Source of the DNA: Eubacterium sp.
GTDB lineage: Bacteria > Bacillota > Clostridia > Peptostreptococcales > Anaerovoracaceae
Direction of reading: 5' to 3'
NCBI GenBank assembly: GCA_021769965.1
Contig: JAETRU010000023.1
Coordinates: 1-46,289 of the forward strand
DNA length: 46,289 nucleotides
In this document: piece after piece, positions 1 to 9,914 of the stretch
Position numbering within the stretch: position 1 is the stretch's first letter
Layout: each line of letters begins with the position of its first letter
Made by a program: the position numbers and the translations under genes
Notes under the pieces: model-generated
Told to the model about the DNA's origin: nothing
Seen by the model: only the letters and a program-made list of their open reading frames with translations
Databases searched by the model: none

Positions 1-80
1 CTTTCTTTGATTGCAGCTGACAGACCGCATTCCAAGTATAGCAGAAGGAGTTTTTCTGTTCAACGGTGAAACCTTTCCGG

Positions 81-108
81 AACCACGCGTCAAACGCGTG
101 GTTTTACT
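81..108 (+). terminator. short perfect hairpin with T-rich tail
   Basis: Two perfect 10-base arms (81-90 and 94-103) flank a 3-base loop and are followed on the + strand by TTTACTT. It could terminate a rightward transcript entering from the left. No gene is visible in 1-180. Confidence 0.4.
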
Positions 109-111
109 TAT

Positions 112-155
112 ACAAAGAAACTGCCTCCGGACGGTTTCATCCGCAGAGGCAGTTT
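112..155 (-). terminator. intrinsic terminator of rny
   Basis: Arms 118-127 and 146-155 pair perfectly over 10 bases, with extra inner CGGA/TCCG pairing. On the - strand the stem is followed by a T-rich TTCTTTG tail. It lies just past the rny stop codon. Confidence 0.75.
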
Positions 156-181
156 CATATACTGCGTAAATTACGGCTATG

Positions 182-1723
182 CTATTTGGCGTAGTCGATC
201 GCTCTGGTCTCTCTGACCACGTTGACCTTGATCTGTCCCGGATATTCCAGTTCAGACTCGATCTTCTTGGATATTTCTCTTGCCAGCAGGACGATGTTTT
301 CATCGTTGACCTCTTCCGGCTTGGCAATGATACGGATCTCTCTGCCCGCCTGGATCGCGAAAGACTTATCCACGCCTTTGGTAGTGTTGGCGATCTCCTC
401 CAGCTTTTCCAGACGTTTGATGTACACATCCAGAGTCTCTCTTCTGGCTCCCGGTCTCGCTGCGGACAGAGCGTCAGCCGCGGCAATGAGAACCGCTTCC
501 ATACTCTTCGGTTCGTAGTCGCCGTGGTGAGCCGCCATACCGTTGATGACAGCCTCGGACTCCTTGTATTTTTTCAGCACCTGGATGCCGATATCCACGT
601 GAGTGCCCTCGTACTCATGATCCAGGGATTTTCCTATATCATGAAGCAGACCCGCGCGTTTTGCCAGCTTCACATCCAGCCCCAGCTCACCGGCCATAAG
701 TCCGGCCAGATGAGCCACCTCTACGGAATGCTTCAGTACATTCTGACCGTAGGAAGTTCTGTACCGCAGTCTTCCCAGCAGTTTCACCAGTTCCGGATGC
801 AGATTGTGGATACCCACTTCAAAAGTAGCCTGTTCACCCTCTTCTTTGATGATGGACTTGACTTCTTTTTCTGCCTTTTCCACCATCTCCTCGATTCTGG
901 CAGGGTGGATCCTTCCGTCTACGATAAGTTTCTCCAGTGCGATCCTTGCGATCTCCCTTCTCACCGGATCGAAACCGGAAATAATGACTGCCTCCGGCGT
1001 ATCGTCGATGATCAGATCTACTCCGGTCAGGGTCTCGATAGCTCTGATGTTCCGGCCCTCACGTCCGATGATCCTTCCCTTCATCTCGTCATTTGGCAGC
1101 GCTACAACGGATACTGTGCTCTCCGCGACATGATCTGCCGCGCATCTCTGGATCGCGCCGGTTATGATCTCCTTGGCCCGCTTGTCAGCGTCCTCTTTGG
1201 CCTTTGATTCGATATCCTTGATCATCAGGGACGCGTCGTGGCGAACGTCTTTCTCGATCTCTTCCAGCAAAAGGGCTTTCGCCTGTTCCGCTGTAAGACC
1301 GGAGATCTTTTCCAGTTCTTCGATCCGTCTGTCGAGAAAACCATCCAGTTCCTTTTTCTTTTCCAAGATTTCCTGTTCGTGCTTAGTAATGCTCTCTTCT
1401 TTTTTTTCAATATTTTCCAGTTTGCGGTCGACAGATTCCTCCTTCTGAATCAGTCTCCGCTCAGAGCGCTGGATTTCCGCTCTTCTTTCTCTGACGTCTC
1501 TCTCGGCGTCAGTACGCATGCGATGCGCTTCCTCTTTTGCTTCTAATGTAATCTCTTTTTTGATAGTCTCGGACTTCTTCTCCGCGTCCAGAATCAGATT
1601 CCGGGCCTTCTGCTCGGCACTGCCGATAGCCTTCTCTCCGATATTCTTGCGCAGGATATATCCGACCAGCAGCCCTACGGCCAATAGTACTATGCAAATA
1701 ATAATCCATATTATTGGAGACAT
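182..1723 (-). CDS. rny: Ribonuclease Y
   Basis: Membrane-anchored endoribonuclease that starts mRNA decay in Firmicutes. The 513 residues match the usual length (about 520). In order: one N-terminal membrane helix (about 4-25), a long charged coiled coil (about 30-190), a KH RNA-binding domain with the [10 protein letters not shown] loop near residue 215, and an HD phosphohydrolase domain with the HD pair at H361/D362 followed by IGKS. The ATG has a near-perfect AAAGGAGGTG ribosome binding site. It is transcribed alone, divergent from rodA, with its own terminator downstream. Confidence 0.97.
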   Translation of the reverse strand: MSPIIWIIICIVLLAVGLLVGYILRKNIGEKAIGSAEQKARNLILDAEKKSETIKKEITLEAKEEAHRMRTDAERDVRERRAEIQRSERRLIQKEESVDRKLENIEKKEESITKHEQEILEKKKELDGFLDRRIEELEKISGLTAEQAKALLLEEIEKDVRHDASLMIKDIESKAKEDADKRAKEIITGAIQRCAADHVAESTVSVVALPNDEMKGRIIGREGRNIRAIETLTGVDLIIDDTPEAVIISGFDPVRREIARIALEKLIVDGRIHPARIEEMVEKAEKEVKSIIKEEGEQATFEVGIHNLHPELVKLLGRLRYRTSYGQNVLKHSVEVAHLAGLMAGELGLDVKLAKRAGLLHDIGKSLDHEYEGTHVDIGIQVLKKYKESEAVINGMAAHHGDYEPKSMEAVLIAAADALSAARPGARRETLDVYIKRLEKLEEIANTTKGVDKSFAIQAGREIRIIAKPEEVNDENIVLLAREISKKIESELEYPGQIKVNVVRETRAIDYAK

Positions 1724-1856
1724 AAAAGCACCTCCTTTTCCTATTAAATTGTTCCAGATATGCCTTGTCCTGTTTTCAAAAAAACAGAACTCTAAATATG
1801 CCCTCTATTTTCAAGGTAATTTTTTAATAAAAAAAATTGCATTACAGAATTAAATC

Positions 1857-1890
1857 TTGCTATATTCGCACAACATATATTATAATGTTG
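1857..1890 (+). promoter_or_regulatory. rodA promoter with dyad over the -10
   Basis: TTGCTA (1857-1862) and TATAAT (1881-1886) are 18 bases apart. The -10 sits inside a dyad with arms CAACAT (1871-1876) and ATGTTG (1885-1890), which could be an operator. The promoter assignment is by consensus match only. Confidence 0.55.
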
Positions 1891-1926
1891 TAGTCGACAT
1901 TATGTCAAGAACAAGAGGGGAAAACT

Positions 1927-3030
1927 ATGAACAATTTTTCAAATTTACTAAAAAACATCGATAAAATCATCATAACGGTCGCGGTACTGCTTGCGGGCAT
2001 CAGTATTCTGATGATAGGAAGCACACAGATCGAGAATGGTTTTTTCAGCCGTGAGGTGATCGTACAGATCGCGGCCTACGTCATCGGACTCGTCGCTGTC
2101 TGTATCATTCTGCGGTTCAACTACAACATGTTCTTCGGCATGGAAAAATATCTGTACATCCTGTCGGTGGTTCTGCTGCTGCTGGTATACATACCGGGTC
2201 TGGGCGTTGAACTGTACGGCGCCCGCTCATGGATCACCCTGGGTTTCACCACGGTCCAGCCTTCCGAGGTGGTCAAGATCCTGTATATTCTGATCCTCGC
2301 CGGCTACCTCAGCGAAAACAGGGACATGCTGTATAACTTCAAAGGACTTCTGAAGGCGGGCATCGTGGCCGCGCCTATTATCATCATCGTCCTGAAGGAA
2401 GATCTGGGCAGCGCTCTGGTCTTCGCGGCGATCTGGGTCGTCATGGTCTTTTTCGCCGGCATCGACCTGAAGGTCTTCGCCAAGTTCTTCGCTCTGGTAC
2501 TGGCTGCTGTTCCGGTAGCCTACGTATTCATGGCAGATTATCAGAAGGAGCGTATCGAGGCTTTTCTGCATCCTGACAATCTGGATCTTTCCGGAAACTA
2601 TCAGGTATGGCAGTCAAAAGTCGCCATCGGTTCCGGCGGCATTACAGGCAAGGGCCTCTTCAACGGCACGCAGAAGGAACTGGATTTCATACCGGTACAG
2701 ACCTCTGACTTTATTTTCTCCGTGATCGGCGAAGAACTGGGACTGATCGGCGGTCTGATCGTCATCGGGCTTTTCGCTATCCTGCTGATCCGCATGGCGA
2801 GTATCGTTCGGGACGCTCTGGACTTTTACGGCGCTCTGGTAGTCGTGGGCGTCATCGGTATGCTGACCTTCCAGGTCTTTGAAAACATCGCCATGACCAT
2901 GGGTCTCATGCCTGTAACCGGCATTACCCTGCCTTTCCTCAGTTCCGGCGGATCTTCCATCATATCCAACATGCTGGCCCTGGGACTGGTGCTGGACGTA
3001 GGCATGCGAAGCAAGGCGATCAACTTCTGA
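1927..3030 (+). CDS. rodA: SEDS-family peptidoglycan glycosyltransferase RodA
   Basis: Polytopic membrane glycosyltransferase that polymerises lipid II for side-wall growth, working with PBP2 (mrdA) and MreBCD. The 367-residue protein has about ten membrane helices and the SEDS signatures GARSWI (near 100), TVQPSEVVK, KEDLGSALV, and the C-terminal MPVTGITLPFLSSGGSS. The ATG follows AAGAGGGGAAAACT. It is convergent with minD across a shared terminator and faces the mre operon on the other strand, an arrangement that keeps the elongasome genes together. FtsW and SpoVE are sister families; RodA is favoured by this context. Confidence 0.92.
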   Translation: MNNFSNLLKNIDKIIITVAVLLAGISILMIGSTQIENGFFSREVIVQIAAYVIGLVAVCIILRFNYNMFFGMEKYLYILSVVLLLLVYIPGLGVELYGARSWITLGFTTVQPSEVVKILYILILAGYLSENRDMLYNFKGLLKAGIVAAPIIIIVLKEDLGSALVFAAIWVVMVFFAGIDLKVFAKFFALVLAAVPVAYVFMADYQKERIEAFLHPDNLDLSGNYQVWQSKVAIGSGGITGKGLFNGTQKELDFIPVQTSDFIFSVIGEELGLIGGLIVIGLFAILLIRMASIVRDALDFYGALVVVGVIGMLTFQVFENIAMTMGLMPVTGITLPFLSSGGSSIISNMLALGLVLDVGMRSKAINF

Positions 3031-3064
3031 TCCGGAACATCAGGATCCATAAATACAACAGCAA

Positions 3065-3118
3065 AAGAGCTGCCCGCGGGAGTAAGATCCGATGCAGGCA
3101 GCTCTTCTTTTTCTTTTT
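3065..3118 (+). terminator. rodA terminator, possibly bidirectional
   Basis: Perfect 10-base arms at 3065-3074 and 3097-3106, followed by a long T-rich tail on the + strand. On the - strand the stem is followed by TTGCTGTTG, so it may also end minD transcripts. Confidence 0.85.
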
Positions 3119-3842
3119 ATATATTTTCCACGATCCTTCCCGTGATCCGCTGGAAGTTTTCTTCAATATATGTGCCCGGCTTCAGCACGATAGGAACGCC
3201 CAGATTCGTTGAGATCTGAATGTTTTCATCGTACTGGATGACGCCCGCCAGAGGCGGCCGCAGCATGGCGGTGACCTCCCTCAGCCGGGGCGCGTAGCCC
3301 GCGTTCATCATTTCCGCGATCACCTTGTTTAAGACCACATAGCGTTCCTGAATTCCCATATGGAGCAGTTCCCGGTCTAACGTATCGGCGTCCCGCAGAG
3401 CGGCGTATTCCGACGTTGTTACCAGTATGGCGGCCTCCGCGCCCGCGGCTGCCAGAACCAGGCCGTCATCGATACCCGACGGCGCGTCTATGATCACGTA
3501 GTCATAGAGATTCTTCAGCTTTTCGCACAGTACCTTAAGGTGAAGCGGCGTCAGAGTTCCGTCATCTCTGGACGGCGGCGCGGCCATCATATACAGATTC
3601 TCAAAGCGCTTATCCCGTATCAGAGCCTGTTTGATGCGGCATACGCCGGTAAGAACATCATACACGTCGTAGACCACCTGATTTTCCAGACCGAAATACA
3701 GATCCAGATTGCGCAGTCCCAGATCCATATCAACCAGAACCACGCTGCTGCCCCGCCGCGCCAGGGTAGCTCCGAAGTTGACCGAAAACATGGATTTTCC
3801 AGTTCCGCCTTTTCCAGATGCGATTAAATAAACTCTGCCCAT
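3117..3842 (-). CDS. minD: MinD-type septum-site ATPase, short form
   Basis: ParA/MinD-family deviant Walker ATPase; MinD normally positions division by recruiting MinC to the membrane. Deviant Walker A GKGGTGKS is at residues 10-17 (K11, K16), and the MinD hallmark DMDLGLRNLDL follows at about 38-48, then VIIDAPSG. At 241 residues it is about 20-25 shorter than usual: it stops at the helix matching IARRILGE of other MinDs and has no separate C-terminal membrane-targeting helix. Last gene of the radC-mreBCD-mrdA cluster; no minC or minE lies in this window. Ribosome binding site GGAGG precedes the ATG. Confidence 0.85.
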   Translation of the reverse strand: MGRVYLIASGKGGTGKSMFSVNFGATLARRGSSVVLVDMDLGLRNLDLYFGLENQVVYDVYDVLTGVCRIKQALIRDKRFENLYMMAAPPSRDDGTLTPLHLKVLCEKLKNLYDYVIIDAPSGIDDGLVLAAAGAEAAILVTTSEYAALRDADTLDRELLHMGIQERYVVLNKVIAEMMNAGYAPRLREVTAMLRPPLAGVIQYDENIQISTNLGVPIVLKPGTYIEENFQRITGRIVENI

Positions 3843-3908
3843 TTCTTCCTCCAGTTATAACGCAATTTTCTATATCAAATATTTTGAACGCATATATGCC
3901 TGTTATGT

Positions 3909-6653
3909 TTACTGCACTCTGTTGCTGCCGTTCTGATCGATCTTGTACACAGCGATGTCCTCTTCGTCATAGGCACTCATATATTCTTCGATGATATCCC
4001 TTGCCACCGGCGCGGCGTTGGAGGAATATCCTCCCTCCACCAGCATCACTGCTACGGCGATCTTCGGATCGTCAGCCGGAGCCATGGCGATGGTCCATGC
4101 GAAGTAATCGTAACCGCCCTTGCCGCTGTCGATCATTCCCTGAGTGATCTTATATTTGCTGGCCTTGATCAAAGCCTCATCCACCGTGTCGTCTTCTGTT
4201 TTATACCGGTCCGGTTCTTCTTCCATCATCTTTTCCATGGTCTTTTTGACCTTAGCCCATGTAACAGATGTACCGGCAGCGCCGTTCAGCGAAGACAGAC
4301 GCTCTTTCACATAAGAGACCTCGCTCTTCGGCTGTCTGATGGACTGGTTTTCCGCTGTACCGGTCTTTCCCGCGACCTCATAAGGCAGGCTGCTGAATAC
4401 GCCGGACAGCGTACCGCTGGAACATACCCTCTTCATGCCTTTAATGACTTCATTCAGGAGATTCTGGTCCATCCCCAGATCCACAGGATCCTCTTTGACT
4501 TTCGCGCCTTCTCCTTCCACGCCGCTTACGATGCTGACCTGACGGCGGACGCCGCCGTTTCCTAATGTCGCCACATAGTTTGCCATCTGCAGCGGCGTAT
4601 AGGCGTTATCGCCCTGTCCGATGGAAAGGTTGAACTGGTCGCCTATGCCCCATGCGGCCTGATTGAAATAGTCGAACTTGATTCTGGCGGCTACCAGCTC
4701 CAGCTGGCTGTCCACCACATCAGTCTTCTCATCCAGCATCTCGATCAGCTCGCTGTATTCCGGATTGTCCTCCGCCCATTCAGCTATGGTATACAGATTC
4801 TTCCGCAGCCGTTCGTAGTCGTCCGCCACCTTGGCCGGAAAGATCTTATGCGCGTTATTATACAGATATTCTCTGACGTTGAGCTTCTGCATCTCCATCT
4901 TCTGCTCGGCAGAAGGCGCTTTCGCTACCACTTCGCCGATCTCGATGCCGGTCTTTCCTGCCAGTCCGAACTGCTCCGCTGTTTCCAGCAGGTCGTCGGC
5001 GGTCATCGAATATCCTAAAGACGCGCCGGTCCCCCAGTCCTTTCCGGTAGCGATACAGTAAAAGTAGTAATTGCAGGAATTACCGATGCCCCACTCCAGA
5101 TTCTCGCTGCCATGGCTTCCGATGCCGTCATTGTAGTTAGAACATCCGAAGACTTTGTCGCCGTACTCGATCTTCAGATCATCGTAGATCTGGCGATACG
5201 GATCCAGACCGGCTTTCAGAGCTGAAAGAGCCGTGATCGGTTTAAATGTGGAACCAGGCTGTACAGCTGCCATGGTAGCGTTATTGTACAGAGGCGCCGG
5301 ACCGAACATATCCCGCTCGTTTTCCTTCTGTACAGACTCCCAGGCTTTCTCTGTAATGCCGCCTGCAAAAATGTTGGGATCATAAGTAGGATAGCTGGCC
5401 ATGGCGATCACATCTCTCGTTTTCACATCCAGCGCTACCGCAGCGCCGCTCCTGCTGTTGGAAGCTCTGGCAATACCGGCTTTCAGCGCTTTTTCCGTGG
5501 CCTTCTGCATATCCAGATCGATGGTGAGATAGACGTCTGAGCCTTTCTCTACTTCGGTCTCTTCCAGTGTCTTTACGTATTCACCGCTGCTGTTGACCTG
5601 GATCTTCTTCGTACCGGCTTTGCCATGAAGTTTCTCCTCCAGAGCGGCTTCAATACCGTCTTTTCCCACCAGGTCGGAAGCGCTGTAACCCAGCTGATCT
5701 ACATAATACTCAGCTTCGCTCTCCGAGATGGCTCCCATGTAGCCCAGAATATGACAGGCTACATCCTTATTTGGATAATATCTCTCGCTTTCCGATGAAA
5801 GCTCGGCCCCTTTGATGCCTGACTCCTCAACGAAAACGATGGTCTTCTCACAGATGTCAGAAGCGATCTTGATCGGCTGGTAACGGGTAAAGCCGTTGGT
5901 CGCGATCTCATTTCTGATGATGAAGATCTTCCTGACTTCTTTGTTACTGAGCTTCTTATCGATCTTGTAGTCCTCCCGCAGCTGTTTGAAGCATTCCTCC
6001 GCGGAAACACCGGCGTCGATCTCGTCCTGCGTAAATCCGAACTTTCCCAGAAAATTCTCAAGCTCGATGTCGTAGGTATATTTCATGCTGCGCACAGAGA
6101 TCGGCGGATCCAGACCGTACTTGCTCTGCAGCGTCTCCATGGAATCAAAACGGGCGCTGTCGCTGTCGTCCAGACCGTACTTTCCGCACAGCCGTCCAAA
6201 AGCCTCCTTTGCCGTCAGATCCGTAGGGAAACCCTGTTTTTTCAGCCATTTTGCAGTTTTTCTATCATACGTATAGTAGAACTTTCCCTCCGATGTGATC
6301 TTGATAGGAAAGTTATCTGTGTATTTATCCCCGTTCTTGATCAGAGTATTGATCAGATCCAGCGCAGACTCGTTGATCTCCTCCGTCGTCAGCGAGCTGG
6401 CGTTGAAATTCACCGTAAACACCTGCTTGTTCCCGGCAAGGAGCTTTCCGTTGCGGTCGTAGATATTTCCGCGCGGCGCGGACGTTGCGATCACCTTGGT
6501 GTTCTGATCCGACGCCTCTACTGACCAGCGGTCATGCTGCAGAATGGTCAGGACGAAAAGCCTGACGCCCAGGATCAGGATCAGGATCAGGATCACGCCG
6601 ATGATCTGTCTGTATCTGGAACTGAATAGTCGTTGATTTCGATTTGTATTCAT
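3909..6653 (-). CDS. mrdA: Class B penicillin-binding protein 2, elongation transpeptidase
   Basis: Monofunctional DD-transpeptidase that cross-links side-wall peptidoglycan with RodA. One membrane helix (about 16-36), a PBP dimerisation region from RGNIYDRNG, and a transpeptidase domain with SxxK at S468-K471, SCN at S526-N528 and KTG at K763. The 914 residues exceed the usual 600-700. Extra sequence lies in the N-terminal half (about 100-260) and between SCN and KTG (about 565-680); such long PBP2s are common in Clostridia. The start overlaps the mreD stop by four bases (ATGA), indicating translational coupling. Confidence 0.95.
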   Translation of the reverse strand: MNTNRNQRLFSSRYRQIIGVILILILILGVRLFVLTILQHDRWSVEASDQNTKVIATSAPRGNIYDRNGKLLAGNKQVFTVNFNASSLTTEEINESALDLINTLIKNGDKYTDNFPIKITSEGKFYYTYDRKTAKWLKKQGFPTDLTAKEAFGRLCGKYGLDDSDSARFDSMETLQSKYGLDPPISVRSMKYTYDIELENFLGKFGFTQDEIDAGVSAEECFKQLREDYKIDKKLSNKEVRKIFIIRNEIATNGFTRYQPIKIASDICEKTIVFVEESGIKGAELSSESERYYPNKDVACHILGYMGAISESEAEYYVDQLGYSASDLVGKDGIEAALEEKLHGKAGTKKIQVNSSGEYVKTLEETEVEKGSDVYLTIDLDMQKATEKALKAGIARASNSRSGAAVALDVKTRDVIAMASYPTYDPNIFAGGITEKAWESVQKENERDMFGPAPLYNNATMAAVQPGSTFKPITALSALKAGLDPYRQIYDDLKIEYGDKVFGCSNYNDGIGSHGSENLEWGIGNSCNYYFYCIATGKDWGTGASLGYSMTADDLLETAEQFGLAGKTGIEIGEVVAKAPSAEQKMEMQKLNVREYLYNNAHKIFPAKVADDYERLRKNLYTIAEWAEDNPEYSELIEMLDEKTDVVDSQLELVAARIKFDYFNQAAWGIGDQFNLSIGQGDNAYTPLQMANYVATLGNGGVRRQVSIVSGVEGEGAKVKEDPVDLGMDQNLLNEVIKGMKRVCSSGTLSGVFSSLPYEVAGKTGTAENQSIRQPKSEVSYVKERLSSLNGAAGTSVTWAKVKKTMEKMMEEEPDRYKTEDDTVDEALIKASKYKITQGMIDSGKGGYDYFAWTIAMAPADDPKIAVAVMLVEGGYSSNAAPVARDIIEEYMSAYDEEDIAVYKIDQNGSNRVQ

Positions 6654-7150
6654 CTAAAGTACCTATCTCTTCTATGCTTAATAACCCTTTTTATCAATAT
6701 CAGATAAAGCACGCTGCCTGCGATGACATTGAGCGCCAGCTGCCATGGCAGCGACTTCACAGCGTACATATAACTATACGGACTTCCCAATGCCGCATAG
6801 ATGCACCAGTAAAGAGAAGCGTACAGCCATGTGGAAAACAGCAGCAGCAATACGATGTTGATGAAGTTTTCCTTATTCGCAAAGTGTTTCAGGAGCATGA
6901 CCGCAAGGCCCGCCGTTACCAGACAAAGGGCGCCCGGCCCCACGTACATGCCGAAAAAAGCGTCCTCTATGAGTCCGAAAATACAGCCAAAGAGGATCCC
7001 CGGCAGTGTCTCGTCGTAGACAAAGGTCAGAGCCACAGTCAGGCACAGAAACAGGTTCACCTGTCCCCCAAAGGAAGGGAACAGGTTATACAGAAACGGC
7101 TGCAGAAATAACGCAGCTATATACAGCAGCAGCGCCCGTGAATATCTCAT
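6650..7150 (-). CDS. mreD: Rod-shape-determining protein MreD
   Basis: Small polytopic membrane protein of the elongasome. The 166 residues form about five hydrophobic helices with few loops, typical of MreD, and it has the motif LFGCIFGLIEDAFFG. It is coupled on both sides by four-base ATGA overlaps, to mreC upstream and mrdA downstream. Sequence conservation is weak in this family, so the call rests on hydrophobicity, length and position. Confidence 0.9.
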   Translation of the reverse strand: MRYSRALLLYIAALFLQPFLYNLFPSFGGQVNLFLCLTVALTFVYDETLPGILFGCIFGLIEDAFFGMYVGPGALCLVTAGLAVMLLKHFANKENFINIVLLLLFSTWLYASLYWCIYAALGSPYSYMYAVKSLPWQLALNVIAGSVLYLILIKRVIKHRRDRYFR

Positions 7151-7965
7151 AGGATCACCGTAACTTTCTGCAGAGACTTAAAGTCGACAGACGGCTTCAC
7201 GTCTACCCGCTGCAGCTGGGCGTTGCTGTCATAGCGGACCTTTGTGATCCTGCCGATCTCAATACCGGCAGGGTACACGCCCATCCCGGAGGTGACCAGC
7301 TTGTCTCCTTCTGAGATCTTTGCCGCGTCATCCAGCATGAAACCCGACAGAATACCGTCGCTGCAGCCTTCGATGACGCCGATCAGCTGCAGGTTTCCGG
7401 AGACCTTGAAGGTGACCTTATAGGACTCATCTATGAGGGAGACGACCTTGGACCAGCCTTTTCCCACGGATTGGATCTTGCCCACCAGGCCCTCGCCGCA
7501 GATGACCACGTCGCCCTCTTTAATGCCGCTTTCAGAACCGCAGTCGATGGTAAAGATATTCATCCAGTTGGTACCGTCCATGGAGATGACATCGCCGGAA
7601 ACGATATCGTCCTCGCCGTCGATCCCCTTATAATTCAGAAGCTTGGACAGCTGTTTCAGTTCCTTCAGCTCGTTGGCTGACAGGGCCATAGCCGCCAGCT
7701 GCTGCTTCAGATCTTCATTTTCCTTCTTCAGGGCTTCATTTTCCTTCTGTGTATCCTTATAGGAAAAGATGCCCGACACGTTGTCCGATATGCCCCCTGC
7801 CACACCGGAAACAGGCTTCTCAATGGCAGAGTAAATACTGCCGGCCAGATTGGAGATAAAGTTCCCTCTGCCGCCGGACGCGACAGATGCAATGAGCACG
7901 ATCAGGCTGATCAGGATGACTGCCAGCAAAAAGCTTATTAACTTATGACTTTTAATCCACTTCAT
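7147..7965 (-). CDS. mreC: Rod-shape-determining protein MreC
   Basis: Bitopic scaffold linking MreB to PBP2 and RodA outside the membrane. One N-terminal membrane helix (about 10-28), a coiled coil with repeated KEN/ENEALK (about 70-105), then the beta-rich MreC core, including VISMDGTNWMNIFTID and GIKEGDVVICGEGLVGKI. Length 272 is normal. It lies between mreB (12 bases away) and mreD (ATGA overlap). Confidence 0.95.
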   Translation of the reverse strand: MKWIKSHKLISFLLAVILISLIVLIASVASGGRGNFISNLAGSIYSAIEKPVSGVAGGISDNVSGIFSYKDTQKENEALKKENEDLKQQLAAMALSANELKELKQLSKLLNYKGIDGEDDIVSGDVISMDGTNWMNIFTIDCGSESGIKEGDVVICGEGLVGKIQSVGKGWSKVVSLIDESYKVTFKVSGNLQLIGVIEGCSDGILSGFMLDDAAKISEGDKLVTSGMGVYPAGIEIGRITKVRYDSNAQLQRVDVKPSVDFKSLQKVTVIL

Positions 7966-7977
7966 ACCCTTTATTTC

Positions 7978-9021
7978 CTATCTTTTATTTACGCTGGTCG
8001 CGTAGATCTTAAGCTTTTCAATATTGTTGAGACTCATGCCCGTACCCAGAGCGACCGCCTCATAGGCGCTCTCCGCGATCGTTGCCTTCATGCCTGTCCG
8101 TTTTTCGATCAGCTGATCCAGATTGTGGATCAGTCCGCCGCCGCCGGAAAGCAGCATGCCGCTTGAAGCGATATCCGCGGCGATTTCAGGAGGTGCTTTC
8201 TCAATGGTGGATTTGATGCCGTCAATGATCATATCCACGGACTCCTGCAAAGCTATCATGATATCCCTGTTGGAAACTTCCAGTGTCTTAGGCAGGCCGC
8301 TGATGATGTCCCGGCCGCTGGCCTCGACTGTCTTGATGATCTCGTCGCCGTTTTCATCAATGTCCAGGCATGCCGCGCCCACCTGGATCTTCAGATATTC
8401 CGCCGTCTTCTCGCCGATGAGAAGAGCATGTCTCTTGCGCATATACTGTATGATCGCGTCGTTAAACTTATCTCCAGCGTGTCTGATGGAGGTGCTGGCC
8501 ACGATACCGCCCAGCGCGATAATAGCGATGTCTGTAGTTCCTCCGCCGATATCCGCGATCATGCAGGCAGTGGAGCTGTCCACATCCATACCCGCGCCGA
8601 TAGCGGCAGCCATCGGTTCTTCCAGAATATATACTTCACTGGCGCCCATATTGCGCACTGTCTGTTCTACAGCCCGTTTTTCCACTTCGGTGACGCCGCT
8701 GGGAACGCCTACAGCCACGCGGAAGTTCTTCATCTTCGTCGATGGCACAGCCTTCTCAATAAATGCCTTCAGCATATCAGCCGTTCTGTCAAAGTCTGAG
8801 ATCACGCCGTCCTGCAGCGGTCTCACCACACTGATATTGGAAGGAGCTTTGCCGATCATATCCTTAGCTTCACTGCCTACCGCCAGAGTCACACTTCTCC
8901 GGTTATCCATGGCGATGACAGATGGCTCGTTTAAGACGATGCCGCTGTCCTTTATATATATCAGCGTATTTGCAGTACCCAGATCAATTCCCATATCCTT
9001 TGCCGAAAATAAGTTAAACAT
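7978..9021 (-). CDS. mreB: Rod-shape-determining protein MreB, actin homologue
   Basis: Cytoplasmic actin-like filament protein that directs side-wall synthesis. Actin-fold motifs in order: phosphate-1 DLGTANTLIY, EEPMAAAIGAG, phosphate-2 IADIGGGTTDIAII, and adenosine motif LSGGGGLI. I take the start at 9021 (MFNLFSAKD, 347 residues), because GGAGG at 9030-9034 sits eight bases upstream. The in-frame ATG at 9036 overlaps that ribosome binding site. Downstream of radC by 33 bases, in one operon with mreC, mreD, mrdA and probably minD. Confidence 0.97.
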   Translation of the reverse strand: MFNLFSAKDMGIDLGTANTLIYIKDSGIVLNEPSVIAMDNRRSVTLAVGSEAKDMIGKAPSNISVVRPLQDGVISDFDRTADMLKAFIEKAVPSTKMKNFRVAVGVPSGVTEVEKRAVEQTVRNMGASEVYILEEPMAAAIGAGMDVDSSTACMIADIGGGTTDIAIIALGGIVASTSIRHAGDKFNDAIIQYMRKRHALLIGEKTAEYLKIQVGAACLDIDENGDEIIKTVEASGRDIISGLPKTLEVSNRDIMIALQESVDMIIDGIKSTIEKAPPEIAADIASSGMLLSGGGGLIHNLDQLIEKRTGMKATIAESAYEAVALGTGMSLNNIEKLKIYATSVNKR

Positions 9022-9054
9022 GTATATTACCTCCAATATTCAATACAATCTTAC

Positions 9055-9735
9055 TCAGTCGATCAGGCCCAACTCACGCATGCTGGCATACCTTCCGTCA
9101 CCGATAACAATATGGTCCAAAACCCTGATGCCCAGGAGCTCTCCGCCCTGTACCAGACGCCGGGTCGTCACCTCGTCCTCTCTGCTGGGGCTCGGATCCC
9201 CGCTGGGATGATTGTGGACAAAGATGACCGCTGCGGCACTCTTTCTGACCGCCATATGATACACCTCCCTCGGGTGCACCGGCGCGCTGGAAAGCTCTCC
9301 TACAGAAATATCGTCGATGGAAAGGATGCCTCCTTTCGAGTTTACCAGAACACTTTTAAAATATTCTTTCTTCGCGTACCGCATATCCTCCATAAACATC
9401 CGGGCAATATCACCGGGTTTCTCTATGGATATCCGCTGCGCCGCGGGACTTGCCGATATTCGCTTTCCCAGCTCGCAGGCCGCGAGCAGGGCCGCGGCTT
9501 TGGTCTTTCCGATCCCGTCGATACGGGCCAGATCCTCCGGGCAGCATGAGGCCAGTTCGCCCAGCCCCTCGGGAAATGCCGCCAGCACATCTCCGGCCAG
9601 CCCAATGGCAGATTTGTTTCGCATGCCCGTATGAAGAACCAGCGCCAGCAGCTCGGCATTAGATAAGTTGCCGATGCCGCCGGTCCATACTTTCTCAACG
9701 GGCCGTTCATTTTCCGGCAGTGATTTCATCTGCAT
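9055..9735 (-). CDS. radC: RadC family JAMM-domain protein
   Basis: Protein of the RadC/YicR family; the old DNA-repair assignment is not firmly supported and the true role is unknown. An N-terminal helix-hairpin-helix region includes RIDGIGKTKAAAL (71-83). The C-terminal MPN/JAMM metal-binding motif is H174-x-H176-PSG...S184-x-x-D187. Length 226 is typical. First gene of the mre cluster, as in many Firmicutes, driven by a good promoter at 9814-9842. GGAGG six bases before the ATG supports the start. Confidence 0.93.
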   Translation of the reverse strand: MQMKSLPENERPVEKVWTGGIGNLSNAELLALVLHTGMRNKSAIGLAGDVLAAFPEGLGELASCCPEDLARIDGIGKTKAAALLAACELGKRISASPAAQRISIEKPGDIARMFMEDMRYAKKEYFKSVLVNSKGGILSIDDISVGELSSAPVHPREVYHMAVRKSAAAVIFVHNHPSGDPSPSREDEVTTRRLVQGGELLGIRVLDHIVIGDGRYASMRELGLID

Positions 9736-9813
9736 AGTTTTCCTCCAAATGAAAAGTCCTGCCTCTTCCGGTCACATCAACCATTTTAAATTAAACGCAA
9801 AATATCACCCTAA

Positions 9814-9851
9814 ATTATATCATTCTTTGGCTTTTCTTACAAGCAAAAGCC
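9814..9851 (-). promoter_or_regulatory. promoter of the radC-mreBCD operon
   Basis: Reading the - strand, TTGTAA (9837-9842) and TATAAT (9814-9819) are 17 bases apart. A perfect seven-base dyad (9829-9835 with 9845-9851) straddles the -35 and could be a regulatory site. Confidence 0.65.
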
Positions 9852-9914
9852 ATTAATATTTTTGCATCTGGCGGGCAAAATATTTATTGAAATTACACCA
9901 AGGAGGAAAAAAAC

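Noticed and set aside
179-1207. 342-codon open frame on the + strand
   Set aside because: Antisense to rny, which shows intact KH and HD domains. The same applies to long frames opposite mreB (8123-9211) and the symporter (15385-16452).
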